From assembly GCA_032716605.1 (NCBI GenBank), contig CM064571.1:12283720-12347719 (forward strand): a stretch of 64,000 nt of DNA, given 5' to 3'. The notes under the pieces were generated by a model. The model saw only the letters and a program-made list of their open reading frames with translations. It did not search any database and had not been told where the DNA came from. Both the position numbers and the translations under genes were made by a program. This DNA is from Paralithodes platypus. Lineage: Eukaryota > Arthropoda > Malacostraca > Decapoda > Lithodidae. Shown here piece after piece: positions 21,180 through 31,794 of this stretch. Position 1 is the first letter of the stretch; every line of letters starts with the position of its first letter.

Positions 21180-21325
21180 AGCCCAGTTTGACCACCCTAA
21201 TTTGAGTGCCCTGTCCAACTTTTGTGACCCATTTCGTCCATTTCTGCCAAATTCGAAGCTCTTGGTCTAGATAGAATGTTCGACCCAATTCAACCAATGG
21301 GCTATATTGGACCACTTGACCTACT
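21180..21325. repeat. Degenerate CCCAATTCGACC repeats (left flank of the DIRS cluster)
   Basis: Irregular copies of AGCCCAGTTTGACC and GACCCAATTCAACC at about 15-25 bp spacing. Confidence 0.55.
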
Positions 21326-21712
21326 TTAAGGGAGCCCACCTCGATTTGTTTTCTCTTTTTCTCCCTCTCTCTTTGGCTTGTATATATTCGGCCCCATTCA
21401 GCCTACTGCTTTAAGACGATTACCCCCATCCAGGTGTCAATATTTTCCTGGCAAGCGGTAGCAAGCCAGCATATATATATATTTGTTTTGACAGCAAGCT
21501 ACATTTGTACATTTTTCAATAGAAAAATTTCTCCGGCGAAGCCGGATTTCTCCATACAATGCTGGCTCGCTATCGCTCGCCAGCAAGAAATCAACACTGG
21601 ATGGGGATAAACGTCTTAAAACAGTTGGCTGAATGGGACTGAATGAATACAAGCCATGGAAAGAGAGAAAAGGAGAGAAAGATAAAAAAAAAAATCGGTG
21701 AATCCCCTTTAA
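21326..21712. mobile_element. Family A palindromic TTAA element
   Basis: Bounded by TTAAGGGAGCCCACCTCG and GGTGAATCCCCTTTAA, with cores GGCAAGCGGTAGCAAGCC and GGCTCGCTATCGCTCGCC. Located 57 bp left of the DIRS element. Confidence 0.88.
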
Positions 21713-21769
21713 CATTTTGGGTCAATTCGACCTTTTTTGGTTCAGCCCGACCGTTTTATTAATTCCACC

Positions 21770-22066
21770 ATTTAATAGGGCCCCTTCATCATTGACGACT
21801 TCGCCTATTAATAATAATAGTCTCCATTCAACATCCTGCGCCGGCATTTTGAATAGCCCGCGCGGAAGTATCATGGAGTACTCGTCATAAGTGCACGCCC
21901 TTATGGGATCGTCATTTTGATCGGGTACCCTACAGAAAAAAACTCCGTAAAATATAAAAAAGAAAAAATAACTTAACATCTGTTATCATATGACTTGCCA
22001 TTTGCGTGGATTTCTCATGTTTTGCTTCCCCAACACCAGACCCTCTAGCGGCCATCGTCTTCCTTC
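21770..22066. repeat. DIRS left inverted terminal repeat
   Basis: Begins TTTAATAGGGCCCCTTCATC and ends GCCATCGTCTTCCTTC. Reverse complement of 28,273-28,575 with a few differences. Internal landmarks: TGGAGTACTCGTCATAAG, ATGACTTGCCATTTGCGTGG. Confidence 0.93.
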
Positions 22067-23321
22067 CAACTTCCGCGGCCATACTGTCAACAAGGCTTGC
22101 GCCGCGCTCTGCTTCATTCGACGTTCCAGAGCTTCTAGTGAGTCCTTACTCATTTGCATACATCTGTGTTGTAGTAACAAGGTTTAGATTAGCTAGCACG
22201 GCTGCCAGATTGGTATGTCCGCAGGAAGTGTGTGTAAAAATAGGGTACTTTTGTAACTGGCGTCTACGGGTCCCAGGATCGTCGTACCGCGTGTTTTTTT
22301 GTTTTATGTTACGCCTATAGCTTTTGTGATTACTTAGCTAGGAGGCTACCACTCTACAAGGCATAATACAGACTGTCAATATTGAGGAGAGTACATGTCT
22401 TATTATTCATATATCAGCAAATTCTCTGGTTTAAGGGTGTCTGCACGTGGTGCTCCACCTTCCAGGGTTCGTGTTTTGCTTTGGGCCCCTTGGGTGGGCC
22501 TCCCTCATCTGGGTGCTGTGCTGGGTCTTCGGAGCGTCGTCTGCCTGTGATGTTCTTCGTACCTCGTGGTCAGCCTTATTAGGGGCCTCCGGCGTAGGCT
22601 TCAGGTAATTTAGGATGCTAAATTTTCTGTATTTTGATTATATGCCTATGTATGCCCCTAGTGTTTTTACATGCGTGTTGGCATGTATTGGGGTATGGGA
22701 GACGTCCCTATATATTCTTTTTGATGTGTTATGTGTGGGACTTAGGTTAGTGGAGCTGTGCATTAGCTCCATTTTACCGAGTTTTTGTTTTTTCCGGCGG
22801 CCCCGTGCGGTGGGCCCAGGTTATCCATCTTAAAAACGGGTAGGAACATTCAAATGGTCCCGGCGTGGTTTGGCTGAACCACATTCTCCCGGCGGAACTG
22901 CATTCCTAAGGGGGCTGCAAACTTGGCCCGCCGAGTTAACTCGCCCTGCCTGACCCAGTTACACGATTAGATTTTCTCGCCCTGAGGCGCCACAAGTCGA
23001 GTGTACAAGAGTGATGAGATTAGTTTTGCAAACTCTTTCATTAATGATCAGACACTGAAGGTCATGGGACCTGGGACACTTGTCACAGGCTAGTAGTTAA
23101 ACCCAGCTTAGACAAGTCCAGCGGAAGGTTAGAGTAGTGGTACACTATAGCTAATTTTCCGGCGGACTCAAGTTAGGATGTATAACACCTCGCAGGTTAT
23201 CCTTATGAGCATTGATTCCTGGATTTTTTTTATTTCCAGGCTCCTGAGACTGCTAATCCGGCGGAGTTTGGGCAGCTGATCCCGGCCGGGGGGGGGGGGG
23301 GGGCCTGCCTTTATTGGCACC
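22067..23321 (+). other. DIRS 5' leader, no gene seen
   Basis: About 1.25 kb between the left repeat and the first gag-like ATG; short unrelated frames only. Contains a run of about 19 G just before the gag start. Unusually long for a DIRS leader; promoter or splice functions cannot be read from sequence alone. Confidence 0.5.
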
Positions 23322-25956
23322 ATGACGATGTTTGAACTATGCATTACTCCTACCTGCTCTCTGTTGCCTATTTTTGCTCACAAACTATGCATTAAGTGCG
23401 TCAAGTGCTTGGATCGTTCTCGAGGCTTGTGGTTATCTAAACGCTGTTCAATTTGCTCTGATTTGAAAACCGCGTTAGTTATTAACAAAGACTTATCGTG
23501 CCTAGCGGCCTTACAAGAGGTTAAAGCTACATTTAATTCTTATGCCAAAGACACGGCCCATAAGGCACTTCACTGTGATGATGAAGTTCTATGGGAACAA
23601 CTTATTATAAAGTCACCCCTTGTGAAACCCGGTTCCTCTAAATCTGTCAGACCCAAAGTCAAGTTGAAAGCCCTCAGCAAAGAGGTAGTGAGTAGTAGCA
23701 GTGAGAGTGATGTCACCGAGGTTCCCCCCTCCGACCGTGCCAAGAGGAGACGTCTCGATCACCCTCTCCGAGGCGGAAGTCGAAGTCAAGATCTAGACCC
23801 CCCCGCAAACAGTCTAGACACTCTTCCACAGAGTCTTCCCGGTCTACCAAACGCCGGAGAGAGGACTCTGGGGGAGCGACGAGTCAGGCAAGCAGCGGCA
23901 GCCAGAGGGACACCCCTCAGCAACCGCCCCCTACCCCTACCTCTGACACGCCTCAACATGATTCTGGGGACTCAGAAGTAGGGACTGATGTACTGGAATC
24001 CACACCTAGTCATGAACAATCCTTGAGTGTGCCTCCCAATGTTACCTTTGCCATACCTAAATTGAATTATGTATCCCGTAGTATTAGGTCGACAGGCCCG
24101 AGTAGGGTTCTGGCCGACCAGTACAGGGGATATCTGTCGGGGTCACAACTGACCTCTCAAGTGATTCCAGACTCCCAGCCTTTGTGGCAGGGGGTTACTG
24201 GCGTCAGTCTGAACCATCTCAACCTCTTTTTAACGTCAATCAAGAAAGAACTGAGGAAGGTAGCATAGACATGCTGCCATCATCGGTCCCAGATTTAATG
24301 TGGCCCCCGGCGAATCATGAAATAGTGATAAAACAGGATAATCCTGAGCTGAGTGGAGAGCCGGAGGAAGTTATGTTCTCCCCGGCTCCCCAGTCACTCA
24401 CAGGAGAGGATTCTGAAGCAAGTTCCCAGTCATCCAGGGACTCTCACAGTAAGTGTCTTACTTCAGATCAGATAAGTGATTTATTGCACAAGGTTATACA
24501 ACATTATCAACTCCCTGCCTCTTCGGACCCCCCGGTGTGTAAACCAGCTGTGACCCCTAGTACTTCTGTCGTAAGGCCCCGAGATCCCCCAGGTTTTCTT
24601 CCATCATGTCCTACCCCGATTGTGGCCGCGGCTCCAGGCACTACAGTGCCGGCGACACTGGCTACCTCCACTTTGAGGGTTATTGCAGATATTCCTCCCC
24701 CCTCCTTTAGATAGGGCACCTCTGAAGTAGGGCCCCATGCCCCTCCTCTATGGCCCTGATTGTTCTTGGGTGCCTGTGACACCAGAGAACCCTCAATTAG
24801 CTCAACCTTCTGTGTCAGGGGAACTGCCAGTCCCCGGCGGGTGGCATATTGAAATCAACAAGAGTAGAAAATTGAGGGCGAAAGATGAGGCAGGGAGAGT
24901 GGTGGATGTGTCAATTAAGGCTGTACCAAGTTCATACAACCCGGATTATTTTGTGTATACAGATGCCTCGGCTATCCCTCCCGCCGCCTCTGCACGACTG
25001 TTTGCGGATTGGTCAAAAGCTGATGGCATCAACGATGTCAAAGCTTTGAATGCTCTCACGCCGGAATTGGCTACAATTCCGGTCCTAGACCGTACGCATA
25101 CACCAGTCCTGCAGATGGGGCAGGTGGGGTTAGGCCCCTGGGTAGATTGGGAGATAGAGGCTCAGGTTTTTGCTGCTACAATTACTTCTAAGTCTTCACA
25201 TCAGGTTCCCCAAGAAAATCATGCTTACTTTTCTTTGCCAGTAGCCAAAGCAGAAGGAATGTCCTCAGATTTACTTACCTTTCTTGCGGCATCCAAAGAT
25301 TCATTGCACTCCCTTGATGAACCTTTCTCTACTCCCCCGGCTGCTCACCTAGGCAGAGATTTCAAGTTACGAAATAAGGCCTACCGGATGTTCTCTCAGT
25401 ACTTGGTTAGTCACCGGATCGCTGCCTCCAAAATTAGGAAATTAGGAAAATTAGGAAAGCTACTGAATTGTCTAGGAGACTCTTACTACAAAATTCCATT
25501 CAGTCTTTAGGAGACTTCAGAATTGCGATCATGGAAGCGGTTCGAGCCTGCCAAGATCTGAGACTCCATCTGGTCAGGAAGTTGCCGGCGAATATAGGTC
25601 GCCGGGTAACTCTCTCGCCGGTCCTTACTGCCACCCTACTTAAATCAGAAACCTGGAGTCTAGTTTTTAATATGGTTAATGGTTGGAAGCAGGTTACCTC
25701 CCAAGCCCGGAAGGACCCTGCTAAGAAGCCCTTTCATAAATCAAAGGGCGGTAATAAGCCATACCAGCCACAAGCTAAACAGTCACCAAGGGATCCCAGA
25801 CTCCCTCCTCAGCAGAGAGGTAATCTGTACAAGTCCAAACAAGGTAAACACTCTGGGTATAAAGGTAAGGCACCACAGAAGGGTAATCAGGGACAATCAA
25901 CAGCCAAACCTAGCCAAGTGTCAGATGCCAACCCACCTCCCCCTCCAAAAAACTAG
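23322..25956 (+). pseudogene. DIRS gag-like ORF, frameshifted
   Basis: Starts ATG at 23,322. The N-terminal part has paired cysteines (CIKCVKC and RCSIC, zinc-binding-like). A frame break near 23,780 leads to an Arg/Ser-rich segment (STESSRSTKRRREDS), and further breaks lie near 24,200, 24,720 and 25,480. The middle segment (24,737-25,510) has NALTPELATIPVL and SHRIAAS, and the C-terminal basic tail (25,700-25,950) is rich in Lys, Gln, Pro and Gly, as expected for a nucleic-acid binding Gag end. At least four frame changes are needed, so it is non-functional. Confidence 0.78.
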
Positions 25957-25984
25957 CCACCCATACTCTCACCGTCCCAGTACC

Positions 25985-26605
25985 ATGCTTAAGGACACAG
26001 GATTTGAGAGTTGCCTTGAAGGACGAGCCCCGGTTGCACCTGGGTTCGGTCCGTTCTTTCCTCTTGGCCTGGCCCAAGAATACTTGGGCCAGGAAAGTAG
26101 TGAGCAAAGGAATCACCTGGCGGTGGCTCCGGCGGCCTCGACTGCGTCAGCCGCGGGAATACACCAATGTGTCTCAGGAGGAGGAGACTCTACTTCAGGA
26201 AATGATTACCAAACATGTCCTTATCCCGGTCAATTCCAATCACCCAGTATTCACGTCAAGACTCTTCTTAGTGCCTAAAAAGGGACAGTGTGCAGATGCG
26301 ACCAGTTCTAGATCTCTCGCAACTGAACATCTTTATAGAGAATTCACCCTTCAGGATGCTTACAGTTCAGCAACTCAGACTCGCACTTCCGCCGCAGGGA
26401 TGGATGTGCTCGATCGATCTCAAAGATGCCTATTGGCATGTCCCTATAAACAAGCGGTTCCAAATATTCCTCGCTCTGAGAGTCAGGCCGAGTCGCGGTG
26501 ATCGCGCCGCTATGGCCAGCCCAGGTATGGTACCACCAATTGCAACAGTGGTGCCGGACCCCGGTGTCCCTCCCGGTCTCCGCTTTCCTCTTGGAAACAA
26601 TTGGC
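25985..26605 (+). pseudogene. DIRS reverse transcriptase, N-terminal part, internally deleted
   Basis: Frame 26,004-26,288 encodes the RT entry region (KHVLIPVNSNHPVFTSRLF and VPKKG). A frame shift near 26,288 continues with RPVLDLSQLN and the first catalytic motif SIDLKDAYWHVPI. At about 26,487 the sequence jumps from FLALRV directly to a segment reading VIAPLWPAQVWYHQL, which in DIRS elements lies after RNase H. The YxDD palm motif, thumb, RNase H and any methyltransferase domain are missing, so there is no polymerase activity. Confidence 0.85.
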
Positions 26606-26629
26606 AACCTTCGGACCTCGCTCAGTTTT

Positions 26630-27609
26630 GCCTTATGGACATTTACTATGCCAAATGGTTAGCTCAATTTGGGGAAAGTGTCACTAATAAATTAATGAAC
26701 CAGTACACTATGTCTACCAGGAGACAATATCATTCCCATTGGAAAACCTTCACAACCTGGATTGTAGAGTCAGGGCAAACGACTGCCTCAGGAGCTTTAA
26801 TTTTCAAATATTTAGACTATCTACAGTATTCGAACAGAAACATTTTTCAGTAACCAGTTTAAAATATAATTTGTCTGCCATTAGAACCCCCTTTTTTTAT
26901 CTCACTGGCCTTTCCATACCGCAGGCGGAGGAGAAAGGGTTTATGAGGGCGTGTTTCAAGCTACGTCCACCACCCCGTCATGCCCACCTGGTCACTTGAC
27001 AAAGCCTTATCAGTACTTCAATCGCGCAAATATAATACTGCGCCGGATTTTGATTCACTTTTGAAAAAGGCTGCATTCCTCATGGCTCTAGCCACTGGAA
27101 ACAGAGTGTCTGAGCTGGCGGCGATGAGCAACGAACCTAATTGCCTTAGGTTTGGAAGACTGCACAATCATGTCGCCTCCCACATTTACATGGCTAAGAA
27201 CGAACATTCTGACCATGTATTTTCTGAATTTTCCGTCCCGGCTTTAAAGAGTGGCCTCACTCATCACCTTTTATGTCCTGTGCAAGCACTCACAAAGTTT
27301 ATGAGTGCTGCGCAGCCTCGCCAACCAGGTGCATTATGGGTCAACCAGGCAGGTAAGCGTGTTACGAAACGAAAGTGAGCTTCCTTGCTTGTGGACGTTA
27401 TTAGGGAAGGTAATCCCGGCGTGATAGGCAGGGCTCATGATATCAGGAAGTGGGCAGTCTCTCTCAGATTTCTTCAAAAATGTTCGGTAGAGGACATTGC
27501 TAATACTCAATTATGGGCTTCCAATCATATGTTCCTAACACACTACCTGTCTGTAGCTCTAGATAAACCAAAGCGCACCTGTGTAGCTTTATGTCAACGG
27601 GTACAGTAG
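26630..27609 (+). pseudogene. DIRS tyrosine recombinase, broken
   Basis: Phage-integrase-type recombinase that in this class integrates circular cDNA without target duplication. N-terminal helices around STRRQYHSHWKTFTTW, then frame changes near 26,850 and 26,995. Catalytic signatures remain: Arg in ATGNRVSELAAM, the HxxR motif in AHDIRKWAVSLRF, and the Trp-x-Ser to Tyr segment LWASNHMFLTHYL. A TGA at 27,376-27,378 interrupts the same frame after KRVTKRK. All key residues are visible but the protein cannot be made as one chain. Confidence 0.9.
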
Positions 27610-28098
27610 GTAATGTTCTATTATGTATAAGTTTTGTTGTTAAAAGGGGGGGGGGGGTGCGGAATAGTCCATATCCCCTCTGTGCCCCTGAAGATTGTGA
27701 TGAATCACGAGCTGTGATAGGGCGGGTTCTACAGTCCAGTATTATTTGTTTATGTTAATTCTAAGAAGATATCTAGCATAGTTGCAACTATGTATGTTTT
27801 ACCAAATTGTACAAATATAATTATTTACTGTACAAATAATTTTAAAAATGGAATGAATAACTACTGCAGAGTTATAGTTCTAGGGAACACATGCGTGTCC
27901 CACTATATCATGCATAAGATCTAATGTAAAGATCTGACCATGAGCAAGCAGTTTCTTAATGTCACGCACTGCTTGCAAATCTTTTATACTTTTTTATATA
28001 TATTGTTTGCATACAATAAAACTTAAAAAATGTTATTTGGATTCTTCTTCCCTAAGGTTAGGATATTGTACGAATGTCCCGCCTCCAGTCTTACTAAT
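27610..28098 (+). other. DIRS 3' non-coding region
   Basis: AT-rich 3' region with a G run (27,645-27,657) and AATAAAACTTAAAAAATG near 28,015, a possible polyadenylation signal. No ORF. Confidence 0.5.
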
Positions 28099-28207
28099 CA
28101 GGCGAAGTCGTCAATGATGAAGGGGCCCTATTAAATTATTTGTTTGATTCCCGAAGGGAAGTAGAGAAAACCTAATATTTAGTAGGGCCCCGTAATCATT
28201 GATGACA
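28099..28207. repeat. DIRS internal complementary region
   Basis: The first part (AGGCGAAGTCGTCAATGATG to GGGGCCCTATTAAA) is the reverse complement of the left outer end. The second part (TTTGATTCCCGAAGGGAAG to AGTAGGGCCCCGTAATC) is the reverse complement of the right outer end, including the segment beyond the shared repeat. This head-to-tail junction is the hallmark template for circular cDNA completion in DIRS-1-type elements. Confidence 0.93.
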
Positions 28208-28272
28208 CTGTCCCTCCCGACCATCCCACTTCCCATTCGTTGATTTCTATAGTTTATTCTTGGTATATCAGT

Positions 28273-28620
28273 GAAGGAAGACGATGGCCGCTAGAGGGCC
28301 TGGTGTTGGGGAAGCAAAACATGAGAAATCCACGCATATGGCAAGTCATATGATAACAGATATTAAGTTATTTTTTATTTTTTATATTTTACAGAGTTTT
28401 TTTCTGTAGGGTACACGATCAAAATGACGATCCCATAAGGGAATTAGGCGTGCACTTATGACGAGTACTCCATGATACTTCCGCGCGGGCTATTCAAAAT
28501 GCTGGTGCAGGATGTTGAATGGAGACTATTATTATTAATAGGCGAAGTCGTCAATGATTACGGGGCCCTACTAAATATTAGGTTTTCTCTACTTCCCTTC
28601 GGGAATCAAACCTATAATTT
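28273..28620. repeat. DIRS right inverted terminal repeat with 40-bp outer extension
   Basis: Runs from GAAGGAAGACGATGGCC to CGGGGCCCTACTAAAT, matching the left repeat inverted, then extends with TTAGGTTTTCTCTACTTCCC and GGGAATCAAAC, which the left repeat lacks. The asymmetric right end is typical of DIRS-1 elements. Confidence 0.9.
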
Positions 28621-28996
28621 GGTTCAACTGGACTGTTTGGCACGATTCAACCACTTAGTATAATTCATTCGCTCACCTCAGTTTGTCCCTTGGTCCGATT
28701 CAACCCCGCTCATTTCAAACATGGTAGATCTCGACCACTCAATTACTGTAGATCATTCGGCGCATTATACTCTGTTTTGTTCAACTAACGGTAAAGTGCA
28801 AAGTGCGTATCAAGATTCCTCCGTTATTTTGAAGACTTTATAGTGAAATACGGTGCTAATTATATACACTTGGTCTTAATATGATGCAGAGACAGTAGTT
28901 TCATATATTTTTTCATTAAGTATCGAGAAATTAGGTGCTCAGGGATTCAATTTATCGTCAGTTGAATAGAAACCGACTATAGTTCGATTGTTGGCC
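28621..28996. repeat. Degenerate CGATTCAACCACTTAG repeats and unassigned DNA
   Basis: Right flank of the DIRS element; the motif class matches the left flank (TTCAACTGGACTG, GATTCAACC). From about 28,790 to 28,996 no feature is seen. Confidence 0.5.
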
Positions 28997-29356
28997 GATG
29001 GGCCGGTTTTCTGGACCACTTTCTCCCTCATGTTTAGCCCCATTAGTTTTCAGATGGTAAAATGTTTACCCCAATAGTTAGTCGATTTTAAGACCTTTCG
29101 CCCCATTTCTTCGTCAATATTTAGACCTTTTGTGCTATTTAGGTGTCGATTTTTTCCCTGGCGAACGATAGTGAGCCTGTAATGTTGCAAGAACCGGCCT
29201 TCGGCCGGAACATTTTTCTACCGAAAAATTTACAAATTAATCTAGAATGGGGATCTAATGGATGTTTTTTTAAATTTGATGGAGGTCTAGGGAGGAAACT
29301 AGAAAAATAATGAATACTTGCAAAAATCGCCCAAAAAGTGAACTATCTCCCCTTAA
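28997..29356 (+). mobile_element. Family B element
   Basis: Contains CCACTTTCTCCCTCATG, TTTAGCCCCATTAG, a diverged core GGCGAACGATAGTGAGCC, the hairpin CCGGCCTTCGGCCGG and GATGGAGGTCTAGGGAGG, ending TATCTCCCCTTAA. Left border degraded. Confidence 0.85.
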
Positions 29357-29532
29357 GCCAAAAGCTTAGCCCAATTTGACAGTTAGCTCAATTCAAATTC
29401 TTCGCCCAGTTTGAAACAATTCGACCGTTTGACACAATTCAACCACTCAGCCCAATTTGGACTGATACAAGTTTGCTGCATGCATGGTAATATACGTTCC
29501 CTGCTGTGCACTCCTTTTAAGCTTATCAAATA

Positions 29533-30240
29533 CTTCTTGAAAATACTTCTTGTAAAATACTTCTTAAATACTTCTTGTAAATACTTCTTGTAAATACTTC
29601 TTGTAAATACTTCTTGAAAATACTTGTAAATACTTCTTGTAAAATACTTCTTAAATATTTCTTGAAAATACTTCTTGTAAATATTTCTTGAAAATACTTC
29701 TTAAATACTTCTTGAAACTACTTCTTGTAAAATACTTCTTAAATACTTCTTGTAAATACTTCTTGTAAATACTTCTTGTAAATACTTGTAAATACTTCTT
29801 GTAAAATACTTCTTAAATACTTCTTGAAAATACTTCTTGTAAATACTTCTTGAAAATACTTGTAAATACTTCTTGAAAATACTTCTTGTAAATACTTCTT
29901 GAAAATACTTGTAAATACTTATTCTAAAATACTTCTTAAATACTTCTTGAAAATGCTTCTTGTAAATACTTCTTGTAAAATACTTCTTGAATACTTCTTG
30001 TAAATACTTGAAAATACTTCTTGTAAAATACTTCTTAAATACTTCTTGAAAATACTTCTTGTAAATATTTCTTGAAAATACGTCTTAAATACTTCTTGAA
30101 CATACTTTTTGTAAAATACTTCTTGAATACTTCTTGTAAATACTTGAAAATACTTGTAAATACTTCTTGTAAAATACTTCTTGAATACTTGTTGTAAACA
30201 CTTGAAAATACTTGTAAATACTTCTTGAGTACTTCTTGAA
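29533..30240. repeat. 13-14 bp tandem array (ATACTTCTTGTAA)
   Basis: About 50 units of ATACTTCTTG followed by TAA, AAA or nothing, giving mixed 10-14 bp spacing. Unit types alternate irregularly, with longer recurring blocks of TACTTGTAAATACTTC. No ORF of significance. Confidence 0.95.
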
Positions 30241-30401
30241 TGTAAGCGCCTATATTACACTGTCAAAAATTAGGAGTCTCAGCAAAGTTTGAAAAGGGTA
30301 ATTAAAATGTCCCCAATAGACATATTAGTAAAAATGAACCCCTCTAACATAAGGCTAGAAAGGTCAACCATTACCAATATACCCAAAATAATATATCTTG
30401 A

Positions 30402-30505
30402 GGGTCAGGTAGTTTTTTTTTGTTTACCCCCTTCTCCCTCTTGTTTAGCATGTTAGTTTTGAGATTTTATGACGTTCGGCTCATTAGTTTGGCGATCTTA
30501 AGAGT
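30402..30505 (+). mobile_element. Family B left-end fragment
   Basis: TTTACCCCCTTCTCCCTC, TTTTGAGATTTTATGACG and CATTAGTTTGGCGATC match the left third of family B. Confidence 0.6.
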
Positions 30506-30844
30506 GTCAAATATCAAGCCTAGTCAATCCTGGTACTTCACAGAGTCCAAATTCAATCCGATTAAGACTTCATGGGTTTGATAACTGTTTTGAGACTTTT
30601 TGTTTATATCCATATTCAAGTAATCAATTTGGATGTGGTTAATATATAATGTACTTAGCCATGTCCTCAAAATGTCCTAAAGAAGTGTCATAATCGAAAG
30701 GAAGGGTGAACCCTATATTAGCCTTTGTAAGTTTGTATACAGTCACATACTCAAAAGTAAACAATTATATTATATGAATAATATAATTTATTAATTTAAC
30801 TCACAACAATAAACACTACCCAATGAAATTTATGAAAGCATGTG
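30506..30844. other. AT-rich stretch, no gene seen
   Basis: No recognised repeat family or frame. A short palindrome ATTATATGAATAATATAAT lies near 30,769. Confidence 0.45.
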
Positions 30845-30916
30845 ATCCTCCCGGGATTCGAACCTGGGTTACCACATACAGATCTTAAACACTGAAGCCA
30901 TTACACCATCAACACA
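30845..30916 (-). mobile_element. tRNA-like sequence, probable SINE head
   Basis: On the minus strand GTTGATGGTGTAATGGCTTC (A-box-like) is followed 25 bp later by CCAGGTTCGAATCCCGGG (T arm with TTCGAAT) and GGATCAC. The anticodon arm does not pair well, so it is unlikely to be a working tRNA. Confidence 0.5.
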
Positions 30917-31419
30917 GTTAAATGATTAGGTAAATGACTACGATTGTATATACATTTATTGAATACTGGATATCAATCTGAATTGCCTAAAGTTTTAAGT
31001 GAAAGGAAGGCACATCACAATTTTGTATAAATTCAAGTAGATCAAAATAATCCCAACATAAGAACTCCAAAAATAATCTTAACATGTAAAATTCTTGCGT
31101 TTAGAAAGGTTGGAGCACATGGCCGCAGCCGTGGTGCCGCTACATTCTTGCTTAATCAGTAATCATGTTTCTATTTTGATGTATTTTACTTTATTTTATT
31201 CGATTAGGTTAGTTTTTATTAGTTAGCTTAGACAATACACTAAGGTTAAGTAAGAATACATTGACATCGAATCTAGATTAGTCTCGAATGTAGAGGCATA
31301 GCAGCTGCTTTACCATAGACAAATATTACGGGGAGATAATTATATTCCACGATAGCGGTATTAGTCTGCTATCGCCTACATCGACCTGGAGGGAGGGGTA
31401 TAGTCAAACCATTTTATGA
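30917..31419. other. Unassigned stretch, no gene seen
   Basis: Single-copy looking DNA; no frames or known repeat motifs noted. Confidence 0.4.
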
Positions 31420-31505
31420 AGTCGGTTCTCTGGCCACGGATTGGCACCGCTGAACCTTCCACTTATCAGATATAATTTGTTACCACGGATGATAGCTTAT
31501 GACCT
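31420..31505 (+). repeat. Left arm of an inverted repeat pair flanking a LINE
   Basis: Blocks GGTTCTCTGGCCACGGATTG, CCTTCCACTTATCAG and GATGATAGCTTATGACC have inverted partners at 34,145-34,245 (CTGATAAGTGGAAGGTCC, CAATTCTTGGCCAGAGAACT). About 85% identical by eye. Confidence 0.75.
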
Positions 31506-31557
31506 TTCTCTCTCTATCCATCGTTTCCTTCTCTCTCTCTCTCTCTCTCCTTATGTA

Positions 31558-31793
31558 ACTAAACCCTCTCGCTATCCTGTGGACTCGGGAGTTGCTGTTT
31601 AGCATTCAGAAATATAGTTATCTCAATCTCATAATTACATCTTCAAAATTAGTTATCTGCCCACAGCTCAATCAAAGACTACTGCATAGGTTGAAGTAAC
31701 TAAACTAAAGGTTTCTAATCACACCTGACGGTCACAAAGGGTTTTAGTATTCCAGATAGGGTGCAAATCGCGTCCTGTGAGTGAAAAGGTTAA
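31558..31793. mobile_element. Family D TTAA element
   Basis: Second copy of the family seen at 18,488. Shares TCAAAATTAGTTATCTGCCC, GGTTGAAGTAACTAAACT and GGTTTCTAA, ending GTGAAAAGGTTAA. The left border is degraded (CTAAACCCTCTCG). Confidence 0.65.
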
Positions 31794-31794
31794 T

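Larger units (their letters stand above)
21770..28620 (+). mobile_element. DIRS-type tyrosine-recombinase retrotransposon, about 6.85 kb, defective
   Basis: Has the full non-coding architecture of a DIRS element: inverted terminal repeats (21,770-22,066 and 28,273-28,620) and an internal complementary region (28,099-28,207) that joins complements of the two outer ends. Coding order is gag-like, RT, then tyrosine recombinase. The coding region is broken by many frameshifts, an in-frame stop in the recombinase and a deletion of most of RT and RNase H. It is therefore a dead copy, though its termini could still be acted on by an active relative (inference). Both flanks are degenerate CAATTCGACC-type repeats, so it inserted into repetitive DNA. 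Confidence 0.93.

Noticed and set aside
29411..29593. 60-residue ORF running into the 13-14 bp array
   Set aside because: Ends in repeat-encoded Tyr/Phe/Leu/Lys sequence; no independent support.
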